DNA of 64,000 nucleotides from assembly GCF_001891125.1 (NCBI RefSeq), contig NZ_CP015247.1, forward strand, positions 1,708,501 to 1,772,500, in the 5' to 3' direction. Below are positions 26,950-36,248 of this stretch, piece by piece. The first letter of the stretch is position 1. Each line of letters opens with the position of its first letter. The notes under the pieces are model-generated. The model did no database searches. It had not been told where the DNA came from and was given only the letters and a program-made list of their open reading frames with translations. The DNA is from Leuconostoc suionicum (lineage in GTDB: Bacteria > Bacillota > Bacilli > Lactobacillales > Lactobacillaceae). The position numbers and the translations under genes were made by a program.

Positions 26950-28358
26950 TTATCAATAACCTGCCTTATTTTAGAATTTGCTGTTTTAACTGATTGGTGT
27001 TTTGGCCACCATTTAAAGCGAATATAGTAATAAGCATAGACACCCAACACAAATGGTATTGACCAAATTAGTGCGTCTCTTTGGTTAGGATCAAAAATCA
27101 CTAAAATGACAGAAAGTGACGAACCAATAAAACCAGCTAATGGTAATACTGGGTACGCCCATTTAGGATAACGTAGTTCATTGATACGATCTTCCTTTTT
27201 TAAAAGCCGATAGTACTTAAAATGTGACCACGCAATAGCAATCCAGACAAACACAACAGCCAAACCAGAAATCGAAACTAAAATTAAATATAACGAACCC
27301 GCAGCTACAAAACTTGAAAAGAGTGCCAACAATCCACCTGCCAAACTTGCTATTAGCGCCACAACAGGAATACCATTTCTATTGGTTCTTTCAAAAACTG
27401 GACTGATTAAGTTTTCATGACTCAAAGACCACAACATACGAGTTGACGCATATAATCCCGAATTAGCCATAGACAATATACCCGTCAAAATAACAAAATT
27501 CATAATATCGGTAGCGTACGGTACTCCTACCATGCTGAATACCGTAACAAATGGGCTCTCCGTTAGACCAGCTTTCTCATAAGGAATAATCGCCGCTAGA
27601 ATAGTAATACTGCCAATAAAGAATACTACTTGTCGCCACCAAACAGCTTTTATGGCTTTTGGAATGGCTTTTTCAGGGTTAACAGCCTCCCCTGCTGTGA
27701 TACCCATTAATTCTGTACCACTAAAAGCAAAGTTAACAGCTAGCATGGTTGTAAATACTGCGCCGATCCCATTAGGAAATGCACCATGACTAAAAATATT
27801 CTGAAAACCGACTGGTGTTTTCGTATTTGTGTGCACAATACCTGTTAAAATCGACACGCCAATAAATAAGAAAACAATAATAGCTACAACTTTGATAGCT
27901 GCTAACCAGTACTCACTTTCACCAAATATTTTTACTGAGAAAACATTACTGAGTAAAATAATAAGAATAAAGAAACCTGAAAACGCCCATACGGGGACAT
28001 GCGGAAACCAATGTTGCATAATTATTCCAGAAGCGGTAAATTCAGACCCCAATGCAATGGTCCATGTTAACCAATAAGAGATGGCCACTAAAAACCCAGT
28101 CGCTGGACCAATTAACTTTTGCGCATGGTAATGAAAAGCGCCTGTTTGCGGCATAGCTATAGATAATTCAGCAACACTTAACATAATCAAATAAACTAGA
28201 ACAGCGCCGATAGTATAAGCTAAAATTGTACCCAATGCCCCGGCAGTATGAATTGTGTAAGCTGAAGATAAAAATAGACCCGTTCCAATACCACTGGCTA
28301 AACCTATCATTTGTATTTGTCTTGCGCTCATAGCACGTTTTAATGTTGTTTTCGTCAT
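26946..28358 (-). CDS. mmuP: S-methylmethionine permease (APC family)
   Basis: A 470-residue amino-acid permease with about twelve helices. It starts MTKTTLKRAMSARQIQMIGL and has the APC signature ASGIGTGLFLSSAYTIHTAG, then ELSIAMPQTGAFHYHAQ, NFAFSGTELMGITAGEAVNPEKAIPKAI and NSGLYASTRMLWSLSHE. The name rests mainly on the coupling to mmuM; by sequence it is a generic amino-acid permease of the same subgroup. The start at 28358 follows AAGGAA; the frame extends 24 codons further without a ribosome site. No terminator separates it from metE, so it is probably read in the T-box operon. Confidence 0.85.
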   Translation of the reverse strand: MTKTTLKRAMSARQIQMIGLASGIGTGLFLSSAYTIHTAGALGTILAYTIGAVLVYLIMLSVAELSIAMPQTGAFHYHAQKLIGPATGFLVAISYWLTWTIALGSEFTASGIIMQHWFPHVPVWAFSGFFILIILLSNVFSVKIFGESEYWLAAIKVVAIIVFLFIGVSILTGIVHTNTKTPVGFQNIFSHGAFPNGIGAVFTTMLAVNFAFSGTELMGITAGEAVNPEKAIPKAIKAVWWRQVVFFIGSITILAAIIPYEKAGLTESPFVTVFSMVGVPYATDIMNFVILTGILSMANSGLYASTRMLWSLSHENLISPVFERTNRNGIPVVALIASLAGGLLALFSSFVAAGSLYLILVSISGLAVVFVWIAIAWSHFKYYRLLKKEDRINELRYPKWAYPVLPLAGFIGSSLSVILVIFDPNQRDALIWSIPFVLGVYAYYYIRFKWWPKHQSVKTANSKIRQVIDK

Positions 28359-28470
28359 GAATATTTTCCTTATTATAAATAAAAGCTTCTGTAATGTAAT
28401 TTTATTGTTAAACCATAAGGCATTCATCAAGATTACTTCATTGCTGTTTTACCGATTTTTTAATCATCAC

Positions 28471-30768
28471 TTAATTACTAGATATCTCAGAAAAGACTAG
28501 ATCGCGCGCATCTTCCAGATTTTGTAACGCTTCAAGGGTTTCCTTTTCATTACGTGTTTTCAAACCACAATCTGGATTGACCCAGAACTGATTATGATCA
28601 ATAACTTTCAAGCCACGACGGATATTGTCCGCAATTTCTGCAACTGAAGGAATACGAGGTGAATGAATGTCATAAACACCTAACCCAATTTGCTTATCAT
28701 AATGTGCATCTTCAAAAGCTGAAATAATTTCACCATGTGAACGCGAAGTTTCAATGGAAATCACATCAGCGTCTAATCCGGAAATAGTACTGATAATATC
28801 CTCAAAATCTGAATAACACATGTGTGTGTGAATCTGCGTCTCATCCCGCACACCAGTTGTAGTGATTTTAAATGAATAAATTGCTTCGTCCAAATAATCT
28901 TGCCAGTTACGTTGTTTCAATGGTAGCCCTTCACGCAAAGCTGGTTCATCTACTTGAATAATCTTAATACCAGCCTTTTCCAAATTAATAACTTCTTGAC
29001 GCAAAGATAAGGCAATCTGATTCTGAACTGTAGCCCGTGGAATATCATCACGTACAAATGACCAATTAATAATTGTTAATGGCGCAGTTAACATCCCCTT
29101 CACGGGTTTATTAGTTTGCGCTTGTGCAAAGGCAGATTCCTTAACAGTAATTGGCTCAGTATAATCAACATCTCCAAAGATAACTGGTGGACGAACGCCA
29201 CGAGAACCATAGGATTGAACCCACCCATTTTGTGTAGCAAAGAAACCAGCTAGTTTTTGACCAAAGTATTCTACCATATCAGTGCGTTCAAACTCACCAT
29301 GGACCAGAACATCTAGACCAATGTCTTCTTGTAGCTGTATCCAACGCTTGGTTTCTGCTTCAATGAAATCATTGTATTGTTCCTCAGACAGTTCACCCTT
29401 ACGCCAGGCAGCACGCTTAGCTCGTACATCGGCTGATTGCGGGAATGATCCAATTGTAGTTGTTGGTAACAATGGCAGGTGCAAACTGGCTTGTTGCTTC
29501 TTAGAACGTTCTGCATACTTTGAATCGCGCTCGAACCGTTCTTGTGATAAATGTTGTATGGCTTCTTGCACTACTTTGTTATTCCGGGCTTGTGAACTAT
29601 TCAATGCCTCCAGAGCAGCGGTATTCTGTTCAAATATTGATTTCACATCATCGCCATTCAACTTCTTAGTTAAAGCAACTAACTCTTGCACTTTCTCGTC
29701 AGCAAATGCTAATCCACCAAACAGTTCAGGACTAGCCTTAGTTTCATACTTTTTTGTAATGGGTACATGAAGCAACGTATTGGAAGGCTGTAACCATAGT
29801 TTTGGTGCTAACGTACGTAGTTCTTCAGCAAAATTAGCTTTTTCTTGCAAATTAGCGGTCCAAACGTTGTGCCCATCAATTATGCCTGCTGCCAATATTT
29901 TGTCTTCTGGAAATCCAAACTTGCGAATATTATCGAAATTTTCACCGTTACCATGAACGAAATCTAATCCGATCGCTTGTACGGGTAATTTAGTGACTGC
30001 CTGATAAGGATCAATTGAATCAAAATACGTTTGCAACTCAATGTTTAATTGCGGTGCCACCTCATTCAAATACTCAGTAGCACGACGATATGGTTCCACG
30101 TCAGCTTCATCCACTGCTTTGACTAGCGTGGGTTCGTCTAGTTGGACCCATGTCACACCAGCTGCTTGTAGCTCCTTAAATACCTGTCCATAGAGTGGTA
30201 AAATTTGTTCTAATAATTGATTAATGTCAGATGAAGCAGATACATATTCACCTCTCAACTTACCAAGCTTGATCAATGTCACCGGACCAACAATGACAGG
30301 CTTACCATTGATATCTAATTCATCTTTAGCTTCCTGCCAGTACTTTAACCAACGATTTTCTAACAAACGTGGGGTTGTATTATCAAATTCAGGAACCGTG
30401 TAGTGATAATTGATATTAAACCACTTTGTCATATCCGCAGCCACATTGTCTTTGTTCCCCCGAGCCACTGCAAAATATTCATCTAAAGTTAAGGGACGAT
30501 CGTAACTACCAAACCGAGTAGGAATTAAGTTAAAAGTAGCTATCGTATCTAATACATGGTCGTAGTTTGAATTGTCCGCGACAGGAACAATATCCAAGCC
30601 AAATTCAATTTGTTTTTTTAAATTAATCAAACGTAGTTTTTTAGCAGTTTCATTAAACTGCGCTTCATCTATTTTACCTTGCCAATAAGATTCAAGTAGT
30701 TTTTTCCACTCACGGTGTTCGCCTAGTCTTGGGTAACCTAAGTTTGATGATTTTACTGTATTTGTCAT
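28471..30768 (-). CDS. metE: Cobalamin-independent methionine synthase (full length)
   Basis: A 765-residue MetE with both barrels. The N-terminal half starts SSNLGYPRLGEHREWKKLLE. The C-terminal half has TTIGSFPQSADVRAKR, VHGEFERTDMVEYFGQ, the zinc ligands in HTHMCYSDF and NPDCGLKTR, and VISIETSRSH. It transfers methyl from 5-methyl-tetrahydropteroyl-triglutamate to homocysteine in the last step of methionine synthesis. AGGAG precedes the start. Between it and metF lies a small conserved ORF. The unit is under a methionine T-box. Confidence 0.97.
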   Translation of the reverse strand: MTNTVKSSNLGYPRLGEHREWKKLLESYWQGKIDEAQFNETAKKLRLINLKKQIEFGLDIVPVADNSNYDHVLDTIATFNLIPTRFGSYDRPLTLDEYFAVARGNKDNVAADMTKWFNINYHYTVPEFDNTTPRLLENRWLKYWQEAKDELDINGKPVIVGPVTLIKLGKLRGEYVSASSDINQLLEQILPLYGQVFKELQAAGVTWVQLDEPTLVKAVDEADVEPYRRATEYLNEVAPQLNIELQTYFDSIDPYQAVTKLPVQAIGLDFVHGNGENFDNIRKFGFPEDKILAAGIIDGHNVWTANLQEKANFAEELRTLAPKLWLQPSNTLLHVPITKKYETKASPELFGGLAFADEKVQELVALTKKLNGDDVKSIFEQNTAALEALNSSQARNNKVVQEAIQHLSQERFERDSKYAERSKKQQASLHLPLLPTTTIGSFPQSADVRAKRAAWRKGELSEEQYNDFIEAETKRWIQLQEDIGLDVLVHGEFERTDMVEYFGQKLAGFFATQNGWVQSYGSRGVRPPVIFGDVDYTEPITVKESAFAQAQTNKPVKGMLTAPLTIINWSFVRDDIPRATVQNQIALSLRQEVINLEKAGIKIIQVDEPALREGLPLKQRNWQDYLDEAIYSFKITTTGVRDETQIHTHMCYSDFEDIISTISGLDADVISIETSRSHGEIISAFEDAHYDKQIGLGVYDIHSPRIPSVAEIADNIRRGLKVIDHNQFWVNPDCGLKTRNEKETLEALQNLEDARDLVFSEISSN

Positions 30769-30812
30769 GTTTTTCTCCTAATTTTAAATAAGCTTGTAAT
30801 TGACAAATAGCT

Positions 30813-30911
30813 TCATTTAAACCGATCAACCGAACCACTACCGGTAAGAAAAACAGCCGTTAGAATTTTATTAGCATGCAAGTAATAGACTTTTCGACAT
30901 GTTACTTTCAT
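30813..30911 (-). CDS. Small conserved ORF between metF and metE (32 residues)
   Basis: An ORF starting ATG 24 bases after the metF stop, behind a moderate GAAGAAG site, and ending 44 bases before metE. Its core reads KVYYLHANK then TAVFLTGSGSVDRF. The ORF at 31850-31972 before metF has the same core (YYLHTDK, TAVYLNGSGAVD). Over 22 aligned positions 14 residues are identical, and seven of these use different synonymous codons in the two copies, for example TTG/TTA for Leu, CAT/CAC for His, GCT/GCA for Ala and GGT/GGC for Gly. That is evidence of selection on the peptide. Function unknown. Confidence 0.72.
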   Translation of the reverse strand: MKVTCRKVYYLHANKILTAVFLTGSGSVDRFK

Positions 30912-30935
30912 GAGCTTCTTCTTTCGTTTATTGCA

Positions 30936-31829
30936 TCAAAGCGTTAATTTTTTTGATTGAATGTGCTTATTAATTTCTGGCAACATTATCTTCAAAACAT
31001 TTGGTTGATTCATCGCATACAAATGAATACCGTCAACCCCATGATCTAACAAATCATGAATTTGCTCCAATGCATATTCAATTCCAGCCTGTTGCAGGGC
31101 TTCTGGTTGATTTTCATATTTATGAACAATCTTTGCCAAGCGTGCCGGTAAAGATGAACCAATCATATAAGTAATACGTTCGACTTGCGCACGACTAATG
31201 ATAGGCAAAATACCAGCAGATACTGGTACCTTAATATAATTTTCCTTCAGTGCCTCTTGCATGTTATAGAAAACACCATTATCGAAAAATAGTTGAGAAA
31301 TTAGAAATTCTGTACCACTAATCACTTTTTCTTTAACCCCAGTTACACTAATTCCTGTCATTGGATTATCAACGTGTCCTTCGGGATAAATTGCTGCACC
31401 AATATCAAACCGTCCGTCTTTTTTAATCTCTTTAATTAAATCTTTTGCAAACGGATAATATTCATTCACATAATCTTTTGTCGGTGTGTCACCGCGAAGT
31501 GCAAATATATTTTCAATGCCCGCCACGCTTATCTTTTCAAGATTATCCTTTAAACTGCTTGGTGTTTGGTTAATACCAGTGAGATTGTGTAAAGCTGTTA
31601 TACCGCAATTTCTTTCGATATATTCCGCAATCTCTTTAGTCCTTTTATGATTACTACCGCCGCCTGCACCATATGTCACACTAATATAATCAACGCCAGT
31701 TTCTTTTGGATTTACTTTTTGTAAAGTTTTATACAAAGCGTGTAGTCCATCTTCTGTTTTTGGCGGAAATATTTCAAAAGACAGCACTGGAGCTGACTTC
31801 TTTTTATAAATGTCCGTAATTCTAGTCAT
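30936..31829 (-). CDS. metF: Methylenetetrahydrofolate reductase
   Basis: A 297-residue MTHFR making the methyl donor used by MetE. It begins MTRITDIYKKKSAPVLSFEIFPPKTEDG, then VDYISVTYGAGGGSNH, ALHNLTGINQ, IFALRGDTP and the IGAAIYPEGHVDN flavin-site region, ending PNVLKIM. The start at 31829 follows GAGAGGA; the open frame continues nine codons upstream into the preceding small ORF. It lies downstream of a methionine T-box and a small ORF, and upstream of metE. Confidence 0.96.
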   Translation of the reverse strand: MTRITDIYKKKSAPVLSFEIFPPKTEDGLHALYKTLQKVNPKETGVDYISVTYGAGGGSNHKRTKEIAEYIERNCGITALHNLTGINQTPSSLKDNLEKISVAGIENIFALRGDTPTKDYVNEYYPFAKDLIKEIKKDGRFDIGAAIYPEGHVDNPMTGISVTGVKEKVISGTEFLISQLFFDNGVFYNMQEALKENYIKVPVSAGILPIISRAQVERITYMIGSSLPARLAKIVHKYENQPEALQQAGIEYALEQIHDLLDHGVDGIHLYAMNQPNVLKIMLPEINKHIQSKKLTL

Positions 31830-31849
31830 AGATATCCTCTCAATTTTTA

Positions 31850-31972
31850 CTACCAAATCAGTGAAAATTGAGTTAATATAACCGCATCAACGGCTCCACT
31901 GCCATTTAAATAAACTGCCGTCGTCATTTTATCAGTGTGTAAATAATAAATTGTTTGATTATTTACGCGCAC
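31850..31972 (-). CDS. Small conserved ORF between the T-box and metF (40 residues)
   Basis: A GTG-started ORF, AAGGAG eight bases upstream, ending 20 bases before metF. The peptide carries YYLHTDK then TAVYLNGSGAVD, closely matching the ORF before metE, followed by a hydrophobic tail (VILTQFSLIW). It is not methionine-rich, so it does not look like a classic attenuator peptide; the T-box already provides attenuation. It could be a micropeptide or a translational-coupling element. Not known to me. Confidence 0.72.
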   Translation of the reverse strand: MRVNNQTIYYLHTDKMTTAVYLNGSGAVDAVILTQFSLIW

Positions 31973-32030
31973 AATCTTCTCTCCTTGCTAATTAAACTCA
32001 CCTTAGCAAACTCTCTACTCTTAAAACATA

Positions 32031-32318
32031 AAAAATCCCGCAATCCGAAAAAATTCAGATTGCGGGACGATTTCTCGTGTTACCACCCGTTATTCGTATG
32101 CTTTGTTGCACACCTTAACTTCAGTCTTCCAATACAGGATTAGAAAACCAAAACAGCTATAACGGGCTTTCCCGGCCATAGTTTACGTCGCTTTGATTTC
32201 AAAAATCATAACACGCTCACTAAAGCGAAACTCCAAGACCATCTTCATGATATGACATTACCTGTTCTCACCAAACACGGGCTCTCTATAAATGTATCAA
32301 TCACTACTCATCTTTTCT
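32031..32318 (-). promoter_or_regulatory. Methionine T-box leader of the metF-metE-mmuP-mmuM unit
   Basis: On the minus strand the leader starts near GATGAGTAG, has AGAGAGC and GGTGAGAAC stem I elements, then GAAGATGGTCTTGGAGTT with ATG at 32240-32242 as probable specifier, the T-box GGGTGGTAACACG (32076-32088), and the terminator TCCCGCAATC / GATTGCGGGA with a T run (32031-32068). Uncharged tRNA-Met would stabilise the antiterminator and allow transcription. A promoter is not clear; TTGTGG-17-TATACG inside the end of the C26 gene is a weak guess. Confidence 0.88.
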
Positions 32319-32328
32319 TCGTATAAAA

Positions 32329-33057
32329 CTATTCAATCTTTGCCACAAATGAATCAAACAATAATTGAGCATCTGGATTGTCCATCAATAACATTTCTGG
32401 ATGCCACTGTACTGCATAAATACGTCGTGATTCATCCGAAAATGCCTCTACAACGTTATCCGAACTCATGGCGTCCAGCTTCAACCCATCTGCCAATCTT
32501 TTCACTGCTTGATGATGAAAAGAATTGACAAGTGATTTTTCATCAAAAATATCACTCAGCCAACTTTGACGTTGCAATACTATATGGTGTGTTGGTACAT
32601 GCCATTTTGTCGGATATTGATTATGCTTTACTGACAAGCCGTCATACTGACTACCTAAATCTTGGTACAAGGTGCCACCCAGTGTAACATTAATAATTTG
32701 CAATCCACGACAAATACCGAGAATTGGTTTTTCTTGTTTAAGCGCTTCGATTACCAGCGCCACTTCAAAAGCATCACGTCGAGCATCAGTTTCATGTAAA
32801 TTAATATGTGGATCTTCACCAAAATACACTGGTGAAACATCTTGACCGCCTGCTAATAGCAAAGCATCTACTGAATCGATATATGCCTTAGCCAACTTTA
32901 TATCACCGATTGGGAACACAATAGGTAGCGCATTCGCACCGCTAATACCATCAATATAATTTTTTTGGATATAGTCGACATAATTGGTGCCAAAATGAGC
33001 ATTCGCATGAACAAGATTATTACTTGGTATACCTATTTTTTTCATCTTTCCACTCAC
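32329..33057 (-). CDS. C26-family class I glutamine amidotransferase-like hydrolase
   Basis: A 242-residue protein of the gamma-glutamyl-GABA hydrolase (PuuD-like) family. LLLAGGQDVSPVYFGEDP, the nucleophile cysteine in LGICRGLQIINVTLGG, FHHQAVKRL and the histidine-glutamate pair in YAVQWHPEMLL give a complete triad. Such enzymes cleave gamma-glutamyl bonds; the substrate is unknown. The GTG start overlaps the stop of the upstream oligopeptide-binding-like gene, so the two may work together; an ATG four codons later is an alternative. Confidence 0.85.
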   Translation of the reverse strand: MSGKMKKIGIPSNNLVHANAHFGTNYVDYIQKNYIDGISGANALPIVFPIGDIKLAKAYIDSVDALLLAGGQDVSPVYFGEDPHINLHETDARRDAFEVALVIEALKQEKPILGICRGLQIINVTLGGTLYQDLGSQYDGLSVKHNQYPTKWHVPTHHIVLQRQSWLSDIFDEKSLVNSFHHQAVKRLADGLKLDAMSSDNVVEAFSDESRRIYAVQWHPEMLLMDNPDAQLLFDSFVAKIE

Positions 33058-34649
33058 TTTGCATACTTATAGTTCTGATAACCAATTAAGGGATAATCTA
33101 AGTTTTTAACCGATGAGCGTAATAAGTGAACATTAGATACTTGATACAATGGCGTAACACCATTTAAATCATTGTTTAACTTGGCTGCTTGTTGTTCCAA
33201 CTTATAACGGGCGTCATTGGCCTCATGTTGCTCAGAAACCTTGTTGATTATCCTCTCATATTCCGAATTAGTCCAATTTGTAAAATTAATCGCGCCCTTC
33301 GAATAAGCTATATCCAAGAAATCAATGGGATCATTATAATCTGTTGACCATGTTAAAGTTCCAGCCTGAAAATCATGATTTTCAAAAGCGGAAATTTCAG
33401 CGTTTAATGGCAACTGCTTTAGGTTAATTGTAACATCAGGCAATGTTGCTTCAATGCTCTGTTTCAAGTAAACCCCTAATGCCTTATAAGCATCGGTGTC
33501 AGCTGTATTAAGCGTAATTGTAATTTTTTGTTGATTTAATTCTGATTGCGCTTGTTTCAAATACTTTTGAGCCAATGCCTTATTATATGGCAGCGACAAG
33601 TTCGCATTGAAATCTTTACCATCTACTTTTACTTCACCACTTGGCACAATTGATTTGGCAGGTGTTGAACCATCAGCCAACGCTGACTTTGTTAACTCCT
33701 TACGGTTTATTGCTAAACTCAAAGCTCGCTTGAGATTTGTATTGCTGACTGTCTTATCAGCAGCATTCCAAACAATAAACGCCACACGTCCTTTTTGTGT
33801 TGATTTAATATCAGTAGCATGGCTCTTCTTCAAATCTGTTAAAATACCACCAGAAATTTCTGTTTCGTCGACCTTCTTCGCTAAATATTGCTTAGAAGCT
33901 AGCGTTGCATCAGTGACTTGAGTAGCCTTAATGGTATCATAATGAACACTTTTAGCATCAGCATAATACTTATTTTTGACAAATTCCCAAGTCGTTGATG
34001 ATTGGTTCCACTTTTTAATCGTATAAGCACCATTTGAGACAGTCGTCTTAGCTGTTTGGCCATACTTGCTACCATATTCTTTTAATTTATCCGAATTAAT
34101 TGGATACAGTTGGTTAGCCAATATAAAATTAAAATAAGGGACTGGATGGGATAGTTCGATTTTCACCGTGTATTTGTCTGGTGCACTAATACCAAGTTTA
34201 TTAACGTTTTCTTTATTATTATATACAGCATCATACCCAGCAATATCCTTAAAATGGTTAGCACGAGTAGATTTTGTCGCTGGATTTACTTGACGTTTAA
34301 CTGAATTAACAAAATCAGACGCCGTTACTTGTGAACCATCAGACCACTTTTGATTCTTCTTGAGCTTAATTGTATAAACCTTATTACCTTGGGTTGGTTG
34401 AACTATTTTTTGGGCGACCCCCGGAATAATTTTGCCATTAGCAGATGTTGTATAAAGCCCCTCAAGTGTTTGCACTTCTGCCCAATTCGCACCAACTTGA
34501 TCAGCTAGATTTGGATCCAACGTTGAGATGTTGTTTTGAACAGCAACTCTTAACGTATGACCTTTGGCTGATTTTGACGGACGCGTTGTAGCATAAATGC
34601 CAGCAACCACAATAATAGCTACTGCACCAATGACTATTTTTTTATTCAT
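33054..34649 (-). CDS. OppA-like substrate-binding protein, membrane-anchored, orphan
   Basis: A 531-residue family 5 extracellular solute-binding protein: LRVAVQNNISTLDPNLADQ near residue 33, VYTIKLKKNQKWSDGSQVTASDFVNSVKRQ, DKYTVKIELSHPVPYFN and NLKRALSLAINRKEL. The N terminus has one hydrophobic helix (IGAVAIIVVAGIYA) followed by TTRPSKSAKG. There is no lipobox cysteine, so it should be held by an uncleaved helix or released, unlike usual lipoprotein binders. No ABC permease or ATPase gene is nearby. GGGAG precedes the start, and TGTTAAAAT at 34682-34690 is a likely extended -10. Ligand unknown; a peptide is likely. Confidence 0.88.
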   Translation of the reverse strand: MNKKIVIGAVAIIVVAGIYATTRPSKSAKGHTLRVAVQNNISTLDPNLADQVGANWAEVQTLEGLYTTSANGKIIPGVAQKIVQPTQGNKVYTIKLKKNQKWSDGSQVTASDFVNSVKRQVNPATKSTRANHFKDIAGYDAVYNNKENVNKLGISAPDKYTVKIELSHPVPYFNFILANQLYPINSDKLKEYGSKYGQTAKTTVSNGAYTIKKWNQSSTTWEFVKNKYYADAKSVHYDTIKATQVTDATLASKQYLAKKVDETEISGGILTDLKKSHATDIKSTQKGRVAFIVWNAADKTVSNTNLKRALSLAINRKELTKSALADGSTPAKSIVPSGEVKVDGKDFNANLSLPYNKALAQKYLKQAQSELNQQKITITLNTADTDAYKALGVYLKQSIEATLPDVTINLKQLPLNAEISAFENHDFQAGTLTWSTDYNDPIDFLDIAYSKGAINFTNWTNSEYERIINKVSEQHEANDARYKLEQQAAKLNNDLNGVTPLYQVSNVHLLRSSVKNLDYPLIGYQNYKYAK

Positions 34650-34762
34650 ATTCTTTCGCTCCCAAATACATTAATAGTGTCATTTTAACATGCCTATAAC
34701 TTAATAAAAGCAATAATCACTATTAAATGCTGTTAAATCTCTCCCACAGTAGTAAACACTAC

Positions 34763-36055
34763 TTATTTAACATATGATAACGCTTCGTCTAAAGCGTTAA
34801 TTAAATCATCTACATTTTCAATACCAATTGAAATACGTATCAAATCTGGTGTAATACCCGCTGCTTGCAACTGCTCATCATTTAACTGGGCGTGTGTTGT
34901 TGATTTTGGATGAATAATCAAAGACTTAGCATCCCCAACATTAGCCAATAACGAGAAGATATCTAAGTTATTTATCAATGTTTCTGCACCAGCTTCGCCA
35001 GCTTTTAAGCCAAATGTGAAAATCGATCCAACACCGTTCTTAAAGTATTTGTCAGCGAGTGGCTTGTATGGAGAATCATCTAATTCTGGATAACTGACCC
35101 AAGCAACTTTGTCATTATTATTCAAGTAAGAAACAATTTTACGTGTGTTTTCTACATGGCGCTCAACACGCAAAGATAATGTCTCTAGTCCTTGCAACAG
35201 ATAAAACGCTGATTGTGGTGATAATGTTGCGCCTGTATCACGTAAATGTTCAGCACGAATTTTAGTGACAAATGCGCCACCTTTTAGATCGGCCCAAACA
35301 ATACCGTTGTACGATGGTGTTGGCGTGGTGAAATCAGGATAGCGTCCTGAGGCCTCGTAATCGAAATCTCCTTTTTCAATCACTACCCCACCCAATGTTG
35401 TACCATGTCCACCAATAAACTTAGTAGCTGAATGAACAACTACATCAATGCCGTATTCCAGCGGACGAGTCAAAAATGGTGTTGCAAAAGTAGAATCCAC
35501 AATAGAAATAATACCATGTTTTTTTGCAATTGCTGCAACGGCTTCAAAATCAATAATATTTATTTTGGGGTTTCCTAAACTTTCGAAGAAAATAACTTTT
35601 GTATTATCTTGAATAGCCTTTTCAAAATTTTCAGGATCATCTGGGTCAACAAATGTTGTATCAATAGATAACTTCTTCAATGTTTCTGAAAACAACTCGA
35701 CCGTGCCACCATATAACGTTGATGCGGCAACAATATGATCGCCAGCTCCAGCGACATTCAATATTGCTGCGGTAATTGCAGCTGCACCAGAAGCTAACGA
35801 TATAGCCGCTGTACCACCTTCGAGCGCTGCAACTCTTGCCTCAAAAGCCGAATTTGTTGGATTGGTTAACCGCCCATAAATATTGCCAGCATCCGTTAAA
35901 GCAAATCGCCCAGCAGCTTGTTTAGCATCCTTAAAGACAAAAGAAGTTGTCTGATAAATTGGTACAGCACGCGCACCTGTCGCTGAATCTGGCTCTTCTT
36001 GGCCAGCATGAAGTTGTAGTGTTTCAAATGCGTATTTTTTTTCTGGATTAGTCAT
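34763..36055 (-). CDS. metY: O-acetylhomoserine sulfhydrylase
   Basis: A 430-residue PLP enzyme making homocysteine directly from O-acetylhomoserine and sulfide. The start reads [32 protein letters not shown]; the PLP lysine is in [19 protein letters not shown] near residue 209. The insert with [16 protein letters not shown] and the greater length distinguish it from the 370-380-residue MetI/MetC group. AGGAAAA precedes the start. It follows the short MetE-like gene and a small ORF in the second T-box unit. Confidence 0.93.
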   Translation of the reverse strand: MTNPEKKYAFETLQLHAGQEEPDSATGARAVPIYQTTSFVFKDAKQAAGRFALTDAGNIYGRLTNPTNSAFEARVAALEGGTAAISLASGAAAITAAILNVAGAGDHIVAASTLYGGTVELFSETLKKLSIDTTFVDPDDPENFEKAIQDNTKVIFFESLGNPKINIIDFEAVAAIAKKHGIISIVDSTFATPFLTRPLEYGIDVVVHSATKFIGGHGTTLGGVVIEKGDFDYEASGRYPDFTTPTPSYNGIVWADLKGGAFVTKIRAEHLRDTGATLSPQSAFYLLQGLETLSLRVERHVENTRKIVSYLNNNDKVAWVSYPELDDSPYKPLADKYFKNGVGSIFTFGLKAGEAGAETLINNLDIFSLLANVGDAKSLIIHPKSTTHAQLNDEQLQAAGITPDLIRISIGIENVDDLINALDEALSYVK

Positions 36056-36105
36056 AGAATATTTTCCTCATGTGAGTTATTTTTATGCAACATTTAATAA
36101 ACTTA

Positions 36106-36204
36106 TTACTGATACCACATTCGTGTTTGTACTAAACCACAACCAAGAAGTGTACTTAATGCTCGTGTTGTCTCAAAAAATCGATTAGGCGTTGTTGCTT
36201 GCAT
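36106..36204 (-). CDS. Small ORF between the MetE-like gene and metY (32 residues)
   Basis: An ORF with an excellent AAGGAG site seven bases before its ATG, 44 bases after the MetE-like stop and 50 before metY. The core reads NRFFETTRALSTLLGCGLV. It matches the layout of the other two small ORFs (two aromatics, a basic residue, L[ST]T, then L-x-G-[SC]-G-x-V) but shares few identical residues, so membership of the same family is only suggestive. Position before a methionine-pathway gene is the same in all three cases. Function unknown. Confidence 0.6.
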   Translation of the reverse strand: MQATTPNRFFETTRALSTLLGCGLVQTRMWYQ

Positions 36205-36248
36205 CTTTCTACTCCTTACAAATATCACACCATATATGATGTATTCAT

